A stretch of DNA of 64,000 nucleotides from Sinohyriopsis cumingii. Its lineage: Eukaryota > Mollusca > Bivalvia > Unionida > Unionidae. The DNA is taken from the NCBI GenBank assembly GCA_028554795.2, contig CM068830.1, positions 110,993,214 to 111,057,213 on the forward strand. The letters are read 5' to 3'. The notes beneath the pieces are model-generated. The model searched no databases, was not told where the DNA came from, and worked only from the letters and a program-made list of their open reading frames with translations. Positions 43,934 through 57,920 of the stretch are shown here, piece by piece; within the stretch, counting starts at the first letter, position 1, and each line of letters starts with the position of its first letter. The translations under genes were made by a program, and so were the position numbers.

Positions 43934-45305
43934 TCCACGTGGGTGTTGCAAGGGAATGGGTAGGTCATGTCGATGTGAGTGCGGAGTTGACCAAAGAGCA
44001 GCGTCAACAAATTAATGCGCTTTTGATTAAATACTCGGACGTATTCACCGACAGACCAGGTTGTACAACCTTGATAGACCTTAGAATTAAACTGAATACA
44101 TCTTACCCCATTAGAATCAAAGGTTATCCGGTACCATACAACGCACGAGAAGCTGTGGACGAAGAGGTGAGTACAATGTTAGATCTGGGGGTGATTGACC
44201 CCTCCAACTCGCCATATTCTTCTCCTGTAGTGCTAGTCAGAAAATAAGATGGGACGAACCGATTCTGTATCGACTTCCGACAATTAAATAAAGTAACTGT
44301 GTTCGATACAGAACCAATGCCAGATATGGAGGGTCTATTTGCGAAGTTGTCGGGTAACCGATGGATTTCCAAATTAGATCTGTACAATGAATATTGGCAG
44401 GTTTCCATTTTTCAAGGGTCCCGTATTTTGACAGCATTTGCGACCCAGAAAGGATTATATCAGTTCAAGGTAATGCCATTCGGGTTAGTATGTGCCAGTG
44501 CCTCCTGTTGTCGTTTGATGCGCAAGTTGCTAAAAGGTTGAGCAAGCGTTGATAACTTTGTAGACGACATATTCGTGTACACGAATTCTTGGAGTGAGCA
44601 CGTGTCCGTCTTGGGGGAACTCTTCAATAGACTCCGCAGAGCGAACCTCGCTGTGAAACCCACTAAATGCAGTATTGGCTATACATTTTTATATTGTCTG
44701 GGTCATAGGGTCAGTGGTTCGGGTCAGGTGAAACCTCAACCCAAGCAAGTGGAAGCGATTAGAAACGCACCAAAACCGGATAACAAAACGCAAGTTCGTT
44801 CATTTCTAGGTCTAGTAGGGTTTTATAGAAAGTTTATACCAAACTTTGCAGCCATTGCTAGCCCACTGTCTGATATGACAAAGAAGGGGCAACCAAACAA
44901 AGTAGATTGGGGACTGCCACAGGATAGAGCTTTTTGCGCGCTGAAACAGAAATTAATCCGTGCACCTATATTAAAATTCCCAGATGTTAGCAAACCCTTT
45001 ATTTTATGAACAGACGCCTCTGAAACTGGGTTGGGGGCAGTTTTACTGCAATAGCAAGATAACAAGTTACCAGTAGCTTACTCGAGTAGGAAATTGCTAC
45101 TCAGGGAGAAAAAACTATTCCGTTATTGAGAAAGAGTGTTTGGCCATAGTGTGGAGAATTGAGAAGTATCATGCGTATCTTCTTGGGAGAGATTTCGTTC
45201 TCGAGACTGATCACCAACCCCTATTGAATTTAATCTAGGCCAAGGTCGCTAATGCCCGATTGATGCGTTGGGCGCTGACACACCGTGAGGAGTTGAAAAT
45301 ATAGG
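43934..45305 (+). pseudogene. Gypsy reverse transcriptase / RNase H remnant
   Basis: Ty3/Gypsy pol sequence with several stops. In order: AELTKEQRQQINALLIKYSD and FTDRPG (spacer before RT), a stop at 44,246, WISKLDLYNEYWQVSI, LYQFKVMPFGLV, a stop near 44,540, FVDDIFVYTNSW (the catalytic xxDD motif), FLGLVGFYRKFIPNFAAIAS, a stop at about 45,007, and decayed RNase H (NARLMRWAL near 45,260). Gag, protease and integrase are absent. Not functional. Confidence 0.9.
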
Positions 45306-45490
45306 GGCATACTAATTGAGTAGGGCATGAGTGGAAATTTGGATAATTTTTTACCCAGTATGGAAAATCCAGATTTCAGTATAACCAGTGTAAATATTGT
45401 AACATATCATTAGTAGTTATTTTTCTTTTATTCTTGAGGGTTTTTTTAAAAAAAAATGTGTACATTTGTTTCTTTTTTGGGGAGAGGTAT

Positions 45491-46456
45491 TGTCACACAA
45501 TTATAACTATGTGACTATTTCTCGTTGTACATGCGTGCAACGTTATCTAGGGTGAATAAGTGTTTTTCCAGGTAAGAGACTGTATTAACATGTTCATCTC
45601 AAGAAATTATTTGCGACGAAGGGACATTAATAACATGATATTCACGGCTATTTAACCCTGACTTAGGCTCACTCTCTTATGGATTTAAGTAAGATCGATT
45701 TCTAAATCGAGACTGGTCGTTTTGGATCACGTCAATGAGTGTACGCTCTCCATTGTTCTCCAGCCATAGGGATGATGTGACTGTCGCTCTGATTGTGACA
45801 GTGACTGTGAATATGACTAGAACTGTCTGAAGCTGTATAAAGTTGTTTAGAGCTGTCTGGAGTTTCCAGAGTATTTAAGGCTGCGTGCTGTCGATACGTC
45901 TGTATGTATATTCGTATGTCTGTGCCACGGACGTAGACGTAGCAAATTCAAAAATGGTGCTGTATTCTGTCTGTACGTGTAACGTATGACTGTACATGTG
46001 GTGGATCCATAAAGTGTGTGAGCGGCCGCTAAGAGTGTGGGCCAACCCAAGGAATCATGCGACTGTACAAGGGGTCTAGAAGCATACGTTTGGTTCAATT
46101 ATTGTTCCAATTGTATAGTTGTGTTCATAAGATTATTTTAAATCTTAATCGGAGTTATATTCGAGATTATGTGAATCTCTCTTATAGTGTAAAATACTGT
46201 TTGAAGCATATATGCAGTCCATGAGGTTTCATGGATCTGTACTTCATATTGATTTCATATTTTGGTTTATTTTCAATGTGTGAATGTTGTGTAGAGTGAT
46301 TTGAGTCAATCGTTTGTTGATAGCGTGAGAGAAACATTGTATTTTTACATCATATATTTTTCTTTATTAATTCATTTCATAAATTTCCATCTTTCTTACA
46401 TTGTGTTTGTTTTATTCATTTAGTCCAAAAACTTACTCGGTTTCTTTTCTGCGACA
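45491..46456 (+). repeat. 3' LTR of the Gypsy element (966 bp), with the empty Polinton site
   Basis: Begins tgtcaca after a purine tract and ends gcgaca, followed by atgtt. At 46,054-46,059 (atcatg) it is uninterrupted where the 5' LTR carries the Polinton. It shows many substitutions and small indels relative to the 5' LTR. Confidence 0.9.
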
Positions 46457-49400
46457 ATGTTATTAAATCATACTAATTACCTAGATCAGCTGTAATACAT
46501 TTAAATGTTTGAATTAGCTCCGACTTGTTCCTCATATTGCTTAGTTTATATTTCCCACTCTTTTCAATATGCGGCACGTTAAGTTTTCAAGCACATAACT
46601 ATGCTATGTTTGTAGTCCCTTACTTTATTCATTGAAACCATCTTTCATGGTTCAATAATAAGTGACATATGAAAAAAGTAGTTCAGAAAATAAAATAAGC
46701 AATAAAAGGAGATTGTGATTAGTCACTAAAGGTAAAGAACTACTTTTTCTAGCGGACAGACATTAAAGGTATCTGCAGACTGCATTTATTCCATTCATTC
46801 TGTAAATACACAGTTGCTTGCAGTCAATCGTAACTGCGTTGGAAATGCATGTATGTGTATTTGTATGTGATATACATAAAATATATGTATAGTAGATACA
46901 CTGTATCTCTGATATACTATATGCTGTATAACGTTTGTCATTAAAAGGAAACTCAGCAAGGCTTGTTTTCTTTCATGAAAATTTTATACTTATTTTACTC
47001 GTGACGGTAAGCATTTACTCAAAAAACGTAGATATGCTTTATATATTATTTTGATTCTGACATTGACATTGAATAATGTCTGCTCGTTTGCAATACCTGA
47101 TAATATTTTTTAAAAACAATATATTACAGGCTAGATGTGGCTTTTGTATAACGGTTGTATAAGCCTTTCAATAGTTTTAGCTTGACTTACTTTTCATACT
47201 TTTTAGGCCAGAGGAAGAGAAGGAAATTGATTGCATACATTATTTTTAAAACTGTCGAAACTAATGCTTTTCATCTATATTTGGCTGGTGAACTGTGATT
47301 TAGTTCCTAATAGTGCAGCACATTATGATATAAACATAATTGTCATTTCGAAAACAAATGCTTCAGTTTTTATTATTTGTGTTTTTATAACCTCAATAGC
47401 TTTCGCCAAAGCCATGAAAGCTTGACTTCTAAATAGTTTGAGTTCACTATGCAAAATATAATCACAGAATATTAGCAAAGGATAAAAGGACTCTAATTAT
47501 TACCATTTATCAGGTACTGGAGGAAGCAAATGTCCTGTTAGTTGCATTTGATTTGTTTGCTAATTGGAAGACTTGTTTTGAAAGCGAATACTGATTAAGG
47601 CATTTAGTGATTATTTTGTCATGATAGCTATATCTATAGTCTTTCAAAACGGTGTATATATTATTTGCTGTGTCAAAAGAGGAATAGTTAAAACCCAACA
47701 GTGCTATGAAAGCAGTGATGGTTTTTGAAAATATACTTTTATGGAAAAAAATTGTTTATGTTAGACGAGTGCATATTGTCAGATCTCGACATTTCACTCA
47801 ATAAATTGTAGTAAAGATAGCACTGCAAAATCATATTATGTGGAATATTGTTATAATAGTAAAAAGTCATTGTTTATATGACAAATATTCAACAATACCG
47901 GCAACACTTTATTGGGTATATTGGTCAGGTTATGTTTAACGCTGGTCTCGATCATGCTTGATCGCAAGAAGTAGAAACCTAGATTTGGATAAAAGTATGT
48001 CTGTCGTTTCTTTTAGAATGTTAATGGATTTAACAGTGACATGCATTGTACAGGCAGGTAAAATAAAAGTATGTTTCGGAAGTTGAATCGAAAACCCCAT
48101 GAACTCTGGTAATTCTTTTCGAGACGCCAATATCTAAATATTTATTCAATATCTAATCTTTAAAATCCATAGATCTCTAACTAGAAAAGAAAAGTGGAGA
48201 TTGCATTCCTCATATGTATCGTACTATATTGTCACAAGTATTAAAAACGAGATATAAAAGCGAATCAGTGTTTAATTAAGCATATTTGAGTCATGTCTCT
48301 AAATACTGGTACCTTTGCGGTAATTGTTTGAATGCTAACACAGATAGGTTTTGACGGATACGTTATGAAAGACTGAGTGAAATGTAGCAAACATTTCGTT
48401 ACTCAAGTATTGTAAATTATATGAAAATTGCTGCACAGATTAATAGTGTTATCACAGTATTATCCCATGTGTAGCCTCGTACAGCCAGCATAGTAATAAA
48501 TTCCGGTCATTCAATTTTCCATTAGAATATTTCTTTTGCAGACGAGTGCCTATTAACATGATCCATTTATGTTAATGTGGTTGTCTACCACTGATCAGAT
48601 GCATCAAGAGTTTCGGCAATTTCAAATGGAAATCTAGATTACAATTACGTTCATTGCATATTACGTGAAACAAATTATTTATTTATTTAAAGAATTTCTA
48701 TTTCTTTGCATCTAAAATGTTAAGTCCTGAACAACTCACTAATACAATTGTTTTTATCCCTATACTTGACCTCCATTTAAAGTAGAGAACTGTTTTGTCT
48801 TTTGTAATTTTTTTCGGTGTACGTATGGACCAGTTCAAAACCATGAATTTTCCTAAACATAATAACACGAATCCACAGGCCATTTAACTGCATGCATCTC
48901 TGATTGTCTTGATGCTATCAGTGATACATGGTTCATATGGTTAATGATATTGCTTAAGTAAGACCAATGATCGGGTTTATGTAGCACATCAACCAACATT
49001 TTTTTCTTTCATTCAACATCTATAATGTGGGCTGGCCTGGGCGTCATTTCAAATGACATTTCGACGATCAAACTCTATAAACTTTCATTGTATATGCATA
49101 TATTTATAGACACATTGATATATACACATACACACGTTCCTAGATAAATTATGAATAATTATAAATAATGCCCAAATTAATATTACACTTGAAACAATTA
49201 GCCATTCTCTATATTGTGATATCTACGGGCAGTGCTTATTACATTTACCATTAATGGGTTTCGAACATTTACTGGTTATATTTTTTATTCTTACAGCTAA
49301 TGTGGCTTACTAAATTTTCGGTTGAGGTTATTATATTAATGGGAGTTTATATTCATTATTGAAAGATGCATTATATTTATGGGAGTTTATTACATGGATA

Positions 49401-49464
49401 GTTTGACCACCCAATAATTGATAGCTTTATCCCATTTTATCCCACATCGATAGAGTGACCAAAC

Positions 49465-49575
49465 GCCATATGTCCAGAAGGACTCCTCATCAGAAAATGA
49501 TGGAAATATATTGCCGTAACAGGATTGTAGGCACAAAACAAACATTTTGTAAGATTCAAAATACAACTTATTTCC
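49465..49575. repeat. Dispersed repeat, copy 1
   Basis: The segment with actcctcatcagaaaatgat and tgtaagattcaaaata recurs at about 51,232-51,320 in the same orientation. Confidence 0.6.
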
Positions 49576-50733
49576 CTAAAATTAAAATTAACAGTTTGTA
49601 AATGAAATCATAGTTAGTCCTAAACGTTCTATCGCAAGTCTGAAACTATCGAGTAATCCAAATAAGTTCAAGTGGTTATACAAATTAAGTTCACTCTGTT
49701 GTGATATTGTGCCAATAGTTTTGATGTATCACAATTATAATCCTAAATGTTTTAAATGAATTCACACTGTTATATATAAGGACTTAAACTAACAGAACAA
49801 GACATGTTAAATCCAACAAGCGTTCAATTTTCCAAATATAAAATATTTAAATAAAATACAAAATTGCAAAATTGCTGTTTTTCTCATTTATATCTAATTT
49901 ATTTTAAAATTCTCTGAGTGTCTAATGCTAAAACAGATACAAAAATGAGATATATTATTTTGTTTCTCATTTTTCGTACTGCAACATGATGGAATACTGT
50001 TTTCTGTTTAATTTTCATCTCGTGTCTTTCGATCGCCTTCTGTAAGCAGTTGTCAAGGCAATTGCACCCTAACTAGTTCTTGTCCAAGGAGAGGGGTGTC
50101 TCATTTTTCCATAAATAAATCTGTATTTCTTTTGTCAAATACACTAATGAATTATCAAGTACATAATTCAGTATGGGCACACCATATACAATAATGGAGA
50201 TAAGTACATAGTATTCATATAAAACGAGTACTTTCACAGCCAAGGTTTTCAAACTTTATCCAGTTGCACAACCGTCAATATCTTTATTCACCTGTTTATA
50301 AGATGCTGATAATGTTTACACCCAAACTCTAATTAATACGATGTCGAAAATAATATCCAAGACGTATCAGTAAGATGAGATAATATTTACACCTGAAGAT
50401 GTGTTCTTAGAATTTATATAATAATATGAACCTAACCGGGTTTGTTTGTTTTAGAGATTTTAAGTCTTGAATCGCTTTACTTATTGAAAAGCCTTAAAAG
50501 TTAGAGGACATCAACATTATCGTAGTAATTATTATAATTTTGAAATTCAGCCGTGACTTTAAGCACGATAAATTTAATTTATGCATATTTAGATATCTAA
50601 TATCATTCTATATGTATAATTGCAAGAAATATTGTGCTAGATCACGATTTTTATCAAACTCAGATAACAAAACGCTTGAATACCTAACCCTGCAGAAAGA
50701 CAACAATTGTTCCGGTTCCCTGAATTTGGTGGA

Positions 50734-50774
<41 letters not shown>

Positions 50775-51231
50775 GTTTGTGTATTTATATATCTAGTTTA
50801 GTAATGATTTTAATTTATTTATTCGTTTGCTATTGGAAATAATTTCAATAAGTAACGAATCCACTATTTTTGTGATTCTATGTATTTAAATGCATTTCTT
50901 TTTTGTCTTAAAATCTTCAGAAAATGGAGGAATAAAAGAATATCATCATCATCCATGTTTGTGTATTTACGGATTATATTTCACTACCGTTTAATTTCAT
51001 GCCGTTTTACAAATAAATGTTATTCCTAACTATCTTAGGCTAGTTGATATCTTACGTACACATTCATTTTTGTGGTTTAGAATATCCAAATAAAAGATTA
51101 TGATGGTTAGAAATAACATTTAATTTATTTATTTCAAGCTGGTCATTTCATACTTTCAGCTGGGCACCATCTGTACGAGAATACAATAGTGATCCTTTGA
51201 AAAGTGTAAGAACTATCCTGGCATAAACAGA

Positions 51232-51320
51232 AGAACTCCTCGTCAGAAAATGATGGAAAGTTATTGCCGAAACATGATCATAGGCACAAACCAAAACATT
51301 GTGTAAGATTCAAAATATAG
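51232..51320. repeat. Dispersed repeat, copy 2
   Basis: Matches 49,465-49,575: actcctcgtcagaaaatgatgg, ttgccg, tgtaagattcaaaata. Confidence 0.6.
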
Positions 51321-51429
51321 TTTTTTTTTCCCTAAAATATAAAGTGTTAATTTACCGTCTACCAGTCCTTACAATCAAAATGGATTTATTTGTGGCGCGT
51401 GCAATTACTTTCAGCATGTGTGTGTGATT

Positions 51430-51600
51430 TCGATTTTTAATGTAGCTTTAAAATAATTCCAGTCATATCGCTATGATGTCTGCAGTGTGGCAGTTTATAG
51501 AGATGTCTAGCACGGGTGTATCATGCTGCAGATATGTAGCATGATGTACCACACAGTCACATTATCCTGAGACCAGGAAGACCAGTCCTAACATTAAATT
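51430..51600 (-). repeat. SINE 3' domain, second copy
   Basis: Contains tcatatcgctatgatgtctg and cacattatcctgagaccagg, matching 21,560-21,720. The tRNA-like head is absent. Confidence 0.6.
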
Positions 51601-52182
51601 TCAGGATGTAAAACCCACTGGCATGACCATCTATGATAACAACGATCTTACAACTTTCAATTCATACTATTTCAGTTGGCAAGGTACACTTCCACCTTTC
51701 TCAGCATTATAATTTAACAGTAATATGTCAAACAAATATTTAACTGGTCGGGAACAACTATAATATCATTATCCTGCCTGACTCGCAGCGATTCATCAAA
51801 TCCAATGAAAACGCAAATTTCCCTGACCTGGTGGATATTACAATAGCAAAAACAACAAAAACCCAACAAAAGGGAGTAAATGATGGGAAACATCTACGCT
51901 GGGACTCAAGTTTTAGCTGACCAGATTTAAACAACGTATGTGATGGAAGAAAAAGAAAGTACGAACTATTTGATCGTTTGTTTCTTGTTTGAGGTTTTTT
52001 TCCATAAATTTGGATATTAAATGTAGTTTGAAAAATGAAATTTATTTTATGAAATGTGTATAGAGTGCATGAAAAGCTTAAAAAAGCTTGCATTTGAAAT
52101 TATTTTACCTTGTGCCAACTCCAAATAAAAATTGGTTTTGACGGAGTGGAAATTTGCCTAATTTAGGTGAAAAGGAGTAGAA

Positions 52183-52254
<72 letters not shown>

Positions 52255-52687
52255 AGGAGCGGTTGAAATTATAATTCGGCAAGAATTTGATAAAAACTAT
52301 TCAATGTATCTTATAGTCAGACTTAATCTCATGTAAAACACGGTATCTGAAGGTTCCTTCATTTTCTTTAACTTTAGCTCATATAACTATGCTGGTAGTG
52401 TTAGAATTGTTTAATCGCTGTATTTATAAAGGTATCTGCCATATCAATTAGCATACAATTACTCTAGACAGAAAAGTTACTATTGGTATGAAATATCCAC
52501 AGCTGTGATAATACTTCACAGATTGTACGGATTTGACTTTTGCCGTTCTTGGCCCATAATGTCAATATTAACAAATTAAATTAATTTTCAACTGGTCTTT
52601 AGTTTAAGCAAAAACGTATTCCATATTTTCGACCACTTAAACAACATATACACGTTGTGCCTTTAAATGTAAGTACATATAAAGGGA

Positions 52688-52732
<45 letters not shown>

Positions 52733-53086
52733 CATTGGCTGTATTTGAGTTTTATTTTATTCTTGTTCTTATTAGACAAAAGTGTCTATAATTAAACAAC
52801 CAGAATATCAGTTTATTCTATCATAATCTCGTATTTAAAAAACTGGTAATAAAATCCCATCAATGTTGCACAAATAGTGATATGGGTGACTGATTAAAAG
52901 TCTTGCTTATGCAAGTCTTTTCTTTCGTCTGATTAAAATAGGAGTTACATCATACACAAATCAGCTGTGTAAGTATGAATTAATGGATCAGCCATAAGAA
53001 ATTATCTTGTAGATTATATGAATTTTTTCATTTTGAACTTTATTAATCTTACACATGTGATATACAATATATGTTTATTGTCTTTG

Positions 53087-53164
<78 letters not shown>

Positions 53165-54599
53165 AGAAAGCTAGTATTATTGTTTACTACATATAATAAA
53201 CACGATTGAGCTGAAATACAGTTGTTTTGTGAACAATGCAATTATTACTGTTAGAATAATGCAGTGTGAGTAACTGGAAACTTTCTTTGAAAACGAGATG
53301 TAAACCAGTTTGTTACACAGTTAACACTGAACGTTGGTCCCTTAAATAGTTGAAAGACAAGCATGTACAAAATGCTAATATAGCTGATCAATCTTAATGT
53401 ATGGTGTCATAAAACAAAACTAAGTACTGGTAAGAGTTGCCTCTGTCAGTCAAATATGTTCATAGAGAACAATCTTGTGACATGAACATTCATTTTTGAA
53501 TAGTACGATATCTTGCTTTTTACATGGTCACATTGATAGAAATTGCCACCTGCACCCTTCTGTACAAAAGTAACACTGACAAGTCAATGTCACCAAAATA
53601 CAATCAGCGTTTGGAAACCTCATAATGGATCTATACACCAAATTTCGTAAAGTTTCAATACACTATTACCTTGACAATCAGGTCTGGGTGTCACGGCCAC
53701 CAAGCCTTATTTAGATCTTGGAATCCTCTCAAGGTATCTTGACATTTAATTTGGTCTCGGGTTAACCTGCAATGGACTGGTCTCGAATCCAGGCAGGATC
53801 TTGAAGTCTTGATGCTTCACCTGATGGAATTTAAGAAAAAAGTTGGCCTCATAAATTGATTCAGAGTGAACTTTCATCACACATAAGGCCTCGGTTTCAT
53901 AACTATTTTTCCCCTTCTTAGTGTGTTTTTCAGTCATCACTGTTGGAGGTACTGGAAGATGGCGTTGGTCAGCATTTACATTATTTGAGCAAACAAAACA
54001 TTAGAACCAAATTTTGTAATGGAGATTTTGCTGTAGGATGTTTCTGTAATTTATATGACCATACAATTATAGGAATAGATTACATATTTAAAGGGAATAG
54101 CAATCATCCAACCAAACAGAATTACCAACATAGATGACAGGTAACAACAATTTATATTTGATTTTGCTTTGGCAATATATCCCTTTTGACTATGTCATCA
54201 GTAACTGTTTCCCCATTTAAGTATTACAAATATTCAGACTGAAGAACCCTTAGTCTGAAAAGGAACACAGTTACATAAAACTAATGTCTGAATGTCTGAT
54301 ATGCACACCAAAATAACTGCATTCTTGTTCTAAATGTTGGAATATGGATGTAAAGGTGCCAAATATTATATAAAGTAATGTTTATATAAGTAGAATTAAA
54401 GAGTACATCATCACAACCCTGGCTATACCAAACAGAGCAAAAGTTTATACAAATTGATGAAATTAACACCATGCTAAACTCTTAAGGAAGAAAAATTCTT
54501 CTATGGGTCTCATAACAATGGCTTAGAAAGAAAAAATAATTTTATAGTATGTTAAAGGAAATCAAAACACAATGTAATGTTATCTGATGTGTGCAGTTG

Positions 54600-54930
54600 T
54601 TGTACTGGTACCTCAGCTAGTGTAGTAATACCACAATTAGTGTAATTGTGCCTCAAGTAGTATTGTGGTTCCTCAAGTAATGTAGTAATACATCAGGTAG
54701 TTAAGTAATGTCTTAAGTAGTTTAGTAATACATCAATTAGTGCAATAATACCTCATTTTGTGTAGTAGTCCCCAGGTAGTGTAGTGATACATCAATTAGT
54801 GTTGCTATACCTTGATTAGTGAAGTAGTACCTCAGGTAGTGTAGTGATACATCATTTAGTGTTGCAATACCTTGATTAGTGAAGTAGTACCTCAGGTAGT
54901 GCAGTAATACATCAATTAGTGACGTAATAC
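54600..54930. repeat. Minisatellite (about 20-bp units)
   Basis: Degenerate units such as cctcaggtagtgtagtaata and catcaattagtgtagtaatac. Confidence 0.8.
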
Positions 54931-55089
54931 ATTCAGCCTATATGAACTGTTTTTTTTATTAGCATAACTTCATTTACATGTTATTGAAGGTGTCTGTGGT
55001 ATAAAAAAACGTTATGTCAGCACACCTGCATCATTTAATAAAGTGCAGAGTTGCCTCCCTTACCTCTTACAATAAGACATGCCTCCTGT

Positions 55090-55510
55090 ATGAAAACTTC
55101 CGCTCTGGCTTTAACCAGATTCCAGGTGGAATTTTAAAGCGGATTTCACCTAAAGCCTAGATTCTACTTAGTATAAACTTTAGGTGGATTCAGGGCAGAT
55201 TCAGGGTGGAATATGAACCGAAATATGCAAATTACTCCATGTATTATTAGGAGGAATGTTTTATTCATTTGTTTATTCCGTCTACTAGGCGGAATCTGTT
55301 TATTCCGCTTATTTCGCCTAGATTCCCCTTATTATCACTTTTAGGCAGATTCAGGGTGGAATATAGCTCGAAATATGCAAATTACTGTTACTAGGCGGAA
55401 TCTTTACTTCTGCCTAATTAGATGGAAATACCTGCAGAAAACCCATCCAATAATGAAAATGTCAACAAGGCGGATTTCAGACGGGTATTTTAAAGCAATT
55501 TCTACCTAAA
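55090..55510. repeat. Repeat region with ggcggaat/gattcagggtggaata units
   Basis: Two copies of gattcagggtggaatatg followed by cgaaatatgcaaattact (about 55,200 and 55,338) and several copies of ctaggcggaatct and its inverse. Type unknown; possibly a decayed transposon with inverted subrepeats. Confidence 0.5.
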
Positions 55511-57809
55511 CCATAAAAAATATACTTCAGATTTCTATTAAACTGCCTAATGATTTTTAGACATTATTGGGAATCAATGATAAATATTCACAGTAATATT
55601 GAAAATGGATCATAATTTATATTTTGACAGACGTTATCAAATAAGACTTCTTTTTTTTTGTCCTGAGGGGCAATTTCATTTTCTTTCCTCAAATCCATGA
55701 TGGCATCAGTTAAATATTTTTCATTTCACTTTAAAGTTTGGTGAGATTTCACAAATATTTTGACCAAAACCTTCACAGAAATTAAGTTGAGGTCTCACTA
55801 AAATTTTGATCATTATATATTATTTTACTGAAGTTTCAGTAGTTTTTCAGACATTTCAGTAGGTTTCAAAGAAATAATAGAAATGAATTAAACACTACTT
55901 CATTAACCAAGATGACATTTAAGTGTGCATGAAAACAATTATACTGATGTTGTAATTATATGACATCCTTTAGGCAATAGAGAAATGGGAGTTAATAATA
56001 ATAATAATAATAATAATGGCTTTATTTAGAGAAGGTAATTCAATTAGTTACAGAACAAATCTACCCTGAGGCCTTCTATCTGTTATGTACAATACATACA
56101 CAGTATATACAACATGATATGAAGAATCTGGCTGGCACTAAACAATTAAGTTGTTTTAAAATCAAAGTATCAAGCCTGGAACATCTGCACGGGGATCTGT
56201 GAACACATAAACATATATAAAATATTAATCTGCGTTGAAAAATGCAGCCATGAAAATAATGCAAAATTACCGAAAAGCATCCATCTGAGACACTGATTAT
56301 GAGAAGAAGAAAAGCTAGGAGCCTGCTTTATGTCACTTGTACTGTAGACTGGATTTTTTATTGCACATGATGCTGTTGTGGTATTTTGAATTAGTCCTTG
56401 TTCAATAAGCAGCCGTGACAAACGTTTATCATGAAATAATTACTCTTATTTTACACTGAATTCCAACACACCTAGAATATTTTGATAATATACACAATAA
56501 TGCCTCACGATATTGAAAGCAGATTCTACTTTTCAGCCAAGAACATTCCACAAATATATGACTATCTTTGACAGACATGGATATCTGGCAACAGTTCCAA
56601 ACGGTGGTCTACACGTTGTCCTTCCTTAAATTCTGAAGTTAATCAATTCGGAGTTGTATAACCTCGAAATCATCACCATTCCTGGTTAAATTCCTTGTCC
56701 TATGTAGCACTTTAGCCTCTGCTGTAGAGCTCTTTATGACACAAAAAGCAAAATTCATGTCATGGCGTTCAGTTTTCATACAGATTCACCAGTTACGTTC
56801 CCATCAATTTGCATTCAAGCTATTCTCACTGCCACACATTTTTCATATGGTATTCAATATCGTATCCCGCTCGAAAATTCGAATCGCCATGTTTAGCAAA
56901 CATGCTCTTTCCCATCCGTTTCTGTTACGCGACGATTTATTGGGCATTTACAAAATATTAACAATCGGAAAGCTTTATACAAGGATCCTCTGTTAAACAA
57001 TAAACGGAACAAATACTTATTTGAAAACTTGTTCCACAATGGGACCGGATAGAGCATTATTTTAAAAAAAAAAGTTTCGGAGACGATATTAAAAATTTGG
57101 TCCATATCGAGGAAATTCAGGTCAGGAGAAAAGCTGAGATCAGCAACATTTTTGTTTTGGACAAAGTCGACATCAAAAGAAGTCTTTTAGTGAAAACCCC
57201 ATGTTAATATGACCATCAACTGAAGGGTAGTGACATGATCTTTAACACTGTCACCATTGTGGCCATATTGTATGTCTGACAGGTGCCAGTTTCATTTAGG
57301 ATCAACTAGACTTCACCAGGAGCCTTTTGGAGAAAGCAAATGTTGGTCTGATCATCTGTTCTGGACGAATTTGACTTGCCATCAACCAAACATCTGAAAA
57401 CATCATGCAGTGAATACCAAGCATTGACATGGTTCATCCATTTAGGAAGAGTTGTGATGACATGATTTTCAAAATGCCTGACACCACGGGCATACCGGAT
57501 GTCCAAAATCATTTGTTTTTTTATTTAGGATCAACTAGAACCTCAGATGAATGAGTTTAGAAAGAATGGTGTCAACCTTCTCAGTAGCTCAGTGTAAAAT
57601 ATTATGTGCAAAGGATGATGGATGAAAGTCCACCACATAAACTCTTTATAATAATTACCTATTCAGTGCAGGAGAAATTATATTCCAAGGTGGGATGCAA
57701 GCTGCTTTCATCATATCTGAAAATATAACAAACAATTGAAAATAATGAAATAATGTCAAGTATAACAATCATCCTTAAAATGATATTTGTAATGTGTGTG
57801 CAATTTAGA

Positions 57810-57920
57810 TTTTTAATGTAGCTTGAACAAATTTAGTCATATCGCTATGATATCTGCAGCACAACTGTTTATAGTGATATCGATCACTAGGGCATCATGC
57901 TGCAGACTTATAGTTTGAAC
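57810..57920 (-). repeat. SINE 3' domain, third copy
   Basis: Contains tttttaatgtagcttgaaca and tcatatcgctatgatatctg, matching the copies at 21.6 and 51.4 kb. Confidence 0.6.

Larger units (their letters stand above)
23064..46456 (+). mobile_element. Ty3/Gypsy LTR retrotransposon, interrupted by the large Polinton
   Basis: LTRs begin tgtcaca at 23,064 and 45,491. The 3' LTR ends gcgaca at 46,456. A 5-bp target duplication atgtt flanks the whole (23,059-23,063 and 46,457-46,461). The Polinton splits the 5' LTR at 23,668/43,569. Internally only a decayed reverse transcriptase/RNase H stretch remains; the primer-binding site, gag, protease and integrase are lost. A purine tract ggggagagg precedes the 3' LTR. 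Confidence 0.85.

Noticed and set aside
49021-49140. Possible second target duplication or element end near the ggcctgggcgtc sequence
   Set aside because: No matching inverted or direct partner was found in the window.
54600-54930. Regulatory array
   Set aside because: Units are too degenerate and low in complexity; a plain minisatellite explains it.
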